From contig CALODV010000014.1 in assembly GCA_942492065.1 (NCBI GenBank), forward strand, positions 310,001-374,000: a stretch of 64,000 nt of DNA, read 5' to 3'. Below are positions 61,186-64,000 of the stretch, piece after piece. The first letter of the stretch is position 1; each line of letters opens with the position of its first letter. Made by a program: the position numbers and the translations under genes. The DNA is from G963665815 sp942492065 (GTDB taxonomy: Bacteria; Cloacimonadota; Cloacimonadia; Cloacimonadales; JAIOQZ01). The notes under the pieces are model-generated. The model made no database searches, had not been told where the DNA came from, and was given only the letters and a program-made list of their open reading frames with translations.

Positions 61186-64000
61186 AGAAGATGCCAAAAT
61201 CAGAGAAGAGATAATAAAGCATATTACGGGTTTATATATAAGCCTGATTCGCTCGGATGATGTGATAGATGAGTCCGAAACTGATGTGCTGTTCAATCTG
61301 CTGGAAAACCTGTTCCGTCAGGAAGATATATCCTGGGAAATGTTTATCCGGGAGATGAGTCAGAAAGAACTGGATATGCCAAAAATCCTCAACTTCCTCA
61401 ACAGGCATCTCATTACTCTCGATAAGATCAGAATCCTTATCAGTCTTATTGCTCTTGCAAACGTCAACAACTCGTTCTCATCAACAGACGTGACTCAGAT
61501 TCTGGAGCTGTCCAAAAAGCTTAATCTGGAGACGGAAGGCTTTATGGCGATTATCGATGCGATAGAGTACAGCAAAACCGAACCGGTGTCTATCAGAGGG
61601 TTCCGCTATTTCCATCACACAAGAAAATCACTTTTCCACGATTACCTTATTATAGGTCCTGACGGCGAATCTGACATCATGTTCCGCGACAGTGATGTCA
61701 AAGACAAAGAGCTTCTCGTTGTTACCATCGATAAACTGATATTTATCGGAACCAGCAACAACAGTTCTGCTTTTATTAATGATCAGCCGTTGAAGGGGAA
61801 CAGACTGTATCTGTTACCAGCAATGGGGCACCTGAATATCGGTAAAGTCAGTTTTTCCTCTGAGCATCTGCAAAAGATGATGGACTCTCGTAATTCATAC
61901 GATATAATCAGTTTTTCCACAACAAGCTATAAATTTAAAATTATAAACAACAAGAATCATTACAGCCTTATTCAGGAATACAGCTGTGTGTCAGTAAACG
62001 ACGATAAGATACCAGTCAATAAAGAAATAAAGCTGCATTTTGACGATTCTATCTGTATTGATAACTACGATCCGTTTCTCTTGACTGATGTAATTCAGCA
62101 TAGAGATGATATCGGAGCTAATCCGGTTACCCCGGGTAAGATGTATATCGGTTTTGACAACAACATGTTCTATATGTCAGCCGAGGACAAAGGCAAGACT
62201 ATTGCCTGGATACAGTCGCAGTCCGGTGATTACTACATCTATCCCAAAAGGAAACGGTGGGACTTCTATGTAAACAAAAAGAAGATCACTGAATCAGCTA
62301 AGTTCATCCTGAATAATGATATCATTACAATTAACCAGAGGAACTTCAGGATCAACCAGTTTCTCGATCTTATAGAGATTCCATTCGAGGTGCAGGAGTT
62401 TTCAGTTCTTGATCTTAAGCACTATTTCCCGGATGGTGCACTGGCTCTGGATAATTGCTCATTCTCAATGTCCAAGGGTGATCTGGTGGGAATTCTGGGG
62501 CAGAGCGGTTGCGGTAAATCCACCATGCTCAAAACTGTTATAGGCGAGATAACTCCCACTTACGGTTCCATTACTCTCGATGGTAAAGATTATTTCAGTA
62601 ATATAAACTACTTCTCCAAGTTCGTCGGATTTGTCCCTCAGGAAGATTTGCTGTATCCTGAACTGACAGTTTATGAGAACCTCTATTTCAGAGGTAAGCT
62701 GCTGCTGCCGAGGATATCCAAGGAGAACCTCAGGCAGAAAATAGCTAACATCCTTATGGAGATGAACCTGCAGCACAGGAAAAACAGTATTGTTGGGAAT
62801 GCCGAGAACAAGCTTTTGAGCGGGGGAGAGCGGAAACGTTTGAATATTGCTCTGGAACTGCTTACAGAACCAACAATTTTGATTTGCGATGAACCTACAT
62901 CCGGTCTGTCATCCATAGATTCGGTTCAGGTGATAGAGCTTTTGAAGAAGTTGTGCAATCAGGGAAAGATCATCATCTTGTCTATCCACCAGCCTAATAC
63001 GGATATACTGATGACCTTCAGTAAGATTTTACTGATGGATCAGGGTGGAAAGCAGGTCTATTATGGGTCACCTCAGGATGCTTTTGATTACTTTAATACA
63101 GAGATAGACTCTCTGACAAAGCGCAAGGAGATAATCCGCAAGAAGAAGCGTCAGCAGATCCCTGATTTTTTCTATGAGCTTATAGAGTATCCGTTTTATG
63201 ATGAGAACGGAGAGATTCGGTATATACAGAAGAATGACACGTTGATGGTGAAGCGGAAGTTTACACCTGTATATTGGCGGGATAAGTTCAGGCGCAAGAC
63301 ATTATTTGATTTGATGAATGTAGAAAACACAGATCCTAATCAGGAGGTCGCATCAGGCAGGATAAAGAGGAAGAGGCTGGGATTCTATAACCTCAGCAGG
63401 CTTTTGATTGCATACTTGTATAAAAACTTTCTGTTGAAGTTCAGAAACAGGTCAAACAATCTTATTACATTTCTGGAAGCTCCACTGCTGGGATTTCTGA
63501 TATCATTTATATTGAGACTGGCTCCAACAAACGATGTGTATTCTTATGCCGAGAATATCAATATGGGGATATTCATTTTTATTTCGATAATTGTGTTTAT
63601 TTTCATGGGTTTGTCGAACAGCATAGAAGAGATACTGGGAGAGCGGAGGATGTTTATCCGTGAAAAGATGCTGCAGTCAAGAATCTCCTATCACTTATTC
63701 AGTAAGTTTACTGCATTGGCGTTATATACTATAGTACAGTCTCTGCTTTATTTGAGTGTATCCGTGCTGATTCTGGGGATTCGGGGAGTATTCTGGATAA
63801 ATTTCCTGTATCTTTGTGTTGCCGGAGCATTCGGATATAGTCTGGGGATGATGATTTCTTCATTTATAAACTCAAGAAAGGCGATTATTAATGTATTGCC
63901 TTTGATTTTGATACCGCAGATTATTTTTGGTGGAGCGATCATAGAGTATGAGCGAATGAACAGGAGCTTGCAGGTTGTAAAAACCAATCCTGTGCCTGAA
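61178..64000 (+). CDS. ABCG-type transporter with TerB-like and FHA-like N-terminal regions (partial, cut by window end)
   Basis: 941 codons, open to the window end. Residues 1-130 are a helical TerB/DjlA-like domain (IREEIIKHITGLYISLIRSD). About 140-330 are beta-rich, resembling FHA modules (INDQPLKGNRLYLLPAMG, HLNIGKVSF). The ABC ATPase (about 400-640) has P-loop GQSGCGKS, signature LLSGGERKRL, Walker B ILICDEPTSGL and HQP. The membrane domain starts at about 745 (LSRLLIAYLYKNF) and shows several segments to the end. The order ATPase then membrane part is that of ABCG/White half-transporters. Substrate unknown. An FHA-like domain suggests control by Ser/Thr kinases such as the one at 24157-29643, but that is inference. 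Confidence 0.85.
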   Translation, partial: MNKEDAKIREEIIKHITGLYISLIRSDDVIDESETDVLFNLLENLFRQEDISWEMFIREMSQKELDMPKILNFLNRHLITLDKIRILISLIALANVNNSFSSTDVTQILELSKKLNLETEGFMAIIDAIEYSKTEPVSIRGFRYFHHTRKSLFHDYLIIGPDGESDIMFRDSDVKDKELLVVTIDKLIFIGTSNNSSAFINDQPLKGNRLYLLPAMGHLNIGKVSFSSEHLQKMMDSRNSYDIISFSTTSYKFKIINNKNHYSLIQEYSCVSVNDDKIPVNKEIKLHFDDSICIDNYDPFLLTDVIQHRDDIGANPVTPGKMYIGFDNNMFYMSAEDKGKTIAWIQSQSGDYYIYPKRKRWDFYVNKKKITESAKFILNNDIITINQRNFRINQFLDLIEIPFEVQEFSVLDLKHYFPDGALALDNCSFSMSKGDLVGILGQSGCGKSTMLKTVIGEITPTYGSITLDGKDYFSNINYFSKFVGFVPQEDLLYPELTVYENLYFRGKLLLPRISKENLRQKIANILMEMNLQHRKNSIVGNAENKLLSGGERKRLNIALELLTEPTILICDEPTSGLSSIDSVQVIELLKKLCNQGKIIILSIHQPNTDILMTFSKILLMDQGGKQVYYGSPQDAFDYFNTEIDSLTKRKEIIRKKKRQQIPDFFYELIEYPFYDENGEIRYIQKNDTLMVKRKFTPVYWRDKFRRKTLFDLMNVENTDPNQEVASGRIKRKRLGFYNLSRLLIAYLYKNFLLKFRNRSNNLITFLEAPLLGFLISFILRLAPTNDVYSYAENINMGIFIFISIIVFIFMGLSNSIEEILGERRMFIREKMLQSRISYHLFSKFTALALYTIVQSLLYLSVSVLILGIRGVFWINFLYLCVAGAFGYSLGMMISSFINSRKAIINVLPLILIPQIIFGGAIIEYERMNRSLQVVKTNPVPE

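Overview
The window looks like a chromosomal segment of an AT-rich, Gram-negative-type bacterium, probably of the wider FCB group (Cloacimonadota, Delongbacteria or similar). This is inference from gene content. Two secreted proteins end in the YPNPFNP-type C-terminal sorting domain common in that group. The MurE domain carries the DNPR motif of meso-diaminopimelate enzymes. There are many cyclase, kinase and two-component signalling genes. No rRNA or tRNA gene was recognised, so the exact phylum stays open.

Layout. 1-3.1 kb: a tandem hairpin repeat and a TIR-STAND defence-type gene. 3.4-10 kb: three exported proteins, two with C-terminal sorting domains. 10-16 kb: a two-cyclase-plus-ATPase protein resembling soluble adenylyl cyclase, a possible uracil-glycosylase-fold protein, a NatAB-type ABC exporter and selD. 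16-17 kb: a structured leader with a 55-codon ORF, and an orphan 99-aa gene with its own promoter and terminator. 17.2-22.6 kb: a tightly overlapping minus-strand operon (M14 carboxypeptidase, inositol monophosphatase, CHASE2 adenylate cyclase, M48 protease). 22.7-24.1 kb: a LexA/CI-type repressor with two palindromic operators and a CHAP hydrolase. 24.1-29.6 kb: one 1828-residue Ser/Thr kinase-ATPase-TPR-GAF-histidine kinase. 29.9-31.4 kb: a TetR regulator and a crotonase-fold protein.

31.6-48.6 kb is a complete division and cell-wall (dcw) cluster on the minus strand. In transcription order it is mraZ, rsmH, ftsL, ftsI, a murE-murF fusion, mraY, a small zinc-finger gene, murD, ftsW, murG, murC, murB, ftsQ, ftsA, ftsZ. 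Most junctions overlap or are separated by fewer than 20 bases. It makes the lipid II precursor from UDP-MurNAc and the divisome core that uses it.

49.4-51.4 kb: gcvH, gmk, an rpoZ-like gene and a family 4 uracil-DNA glycosylase. gmk has no ATG, GTG or TTG upstream of its P-loop. 51.5-58.7 kb: two signalling proteins, an SRAP (HMCES/YedK) protein, a GNAT acetyltransferase, ttcA, a PHP-domain protein and a pilin-like protein. 59.2-60.6 kb: a NifU-type scaffold and a DUF559 endonuclease-like gene inside two families of hairpin repeats. 60.7-64 kb: an RlpA lipoprotein and an ABCG-type transporter with TerB-like and FHA-like N-terminal regions, cut by the window end.

The best candidates for something new are the DUF559 repeat island, the structured leader at 16.33-16.57 kb, the non-canonical gmk start, the zinc-finger gene inside the dcw cluster, the TIR-STAND gene, and the very large multidomain signalling proteins.
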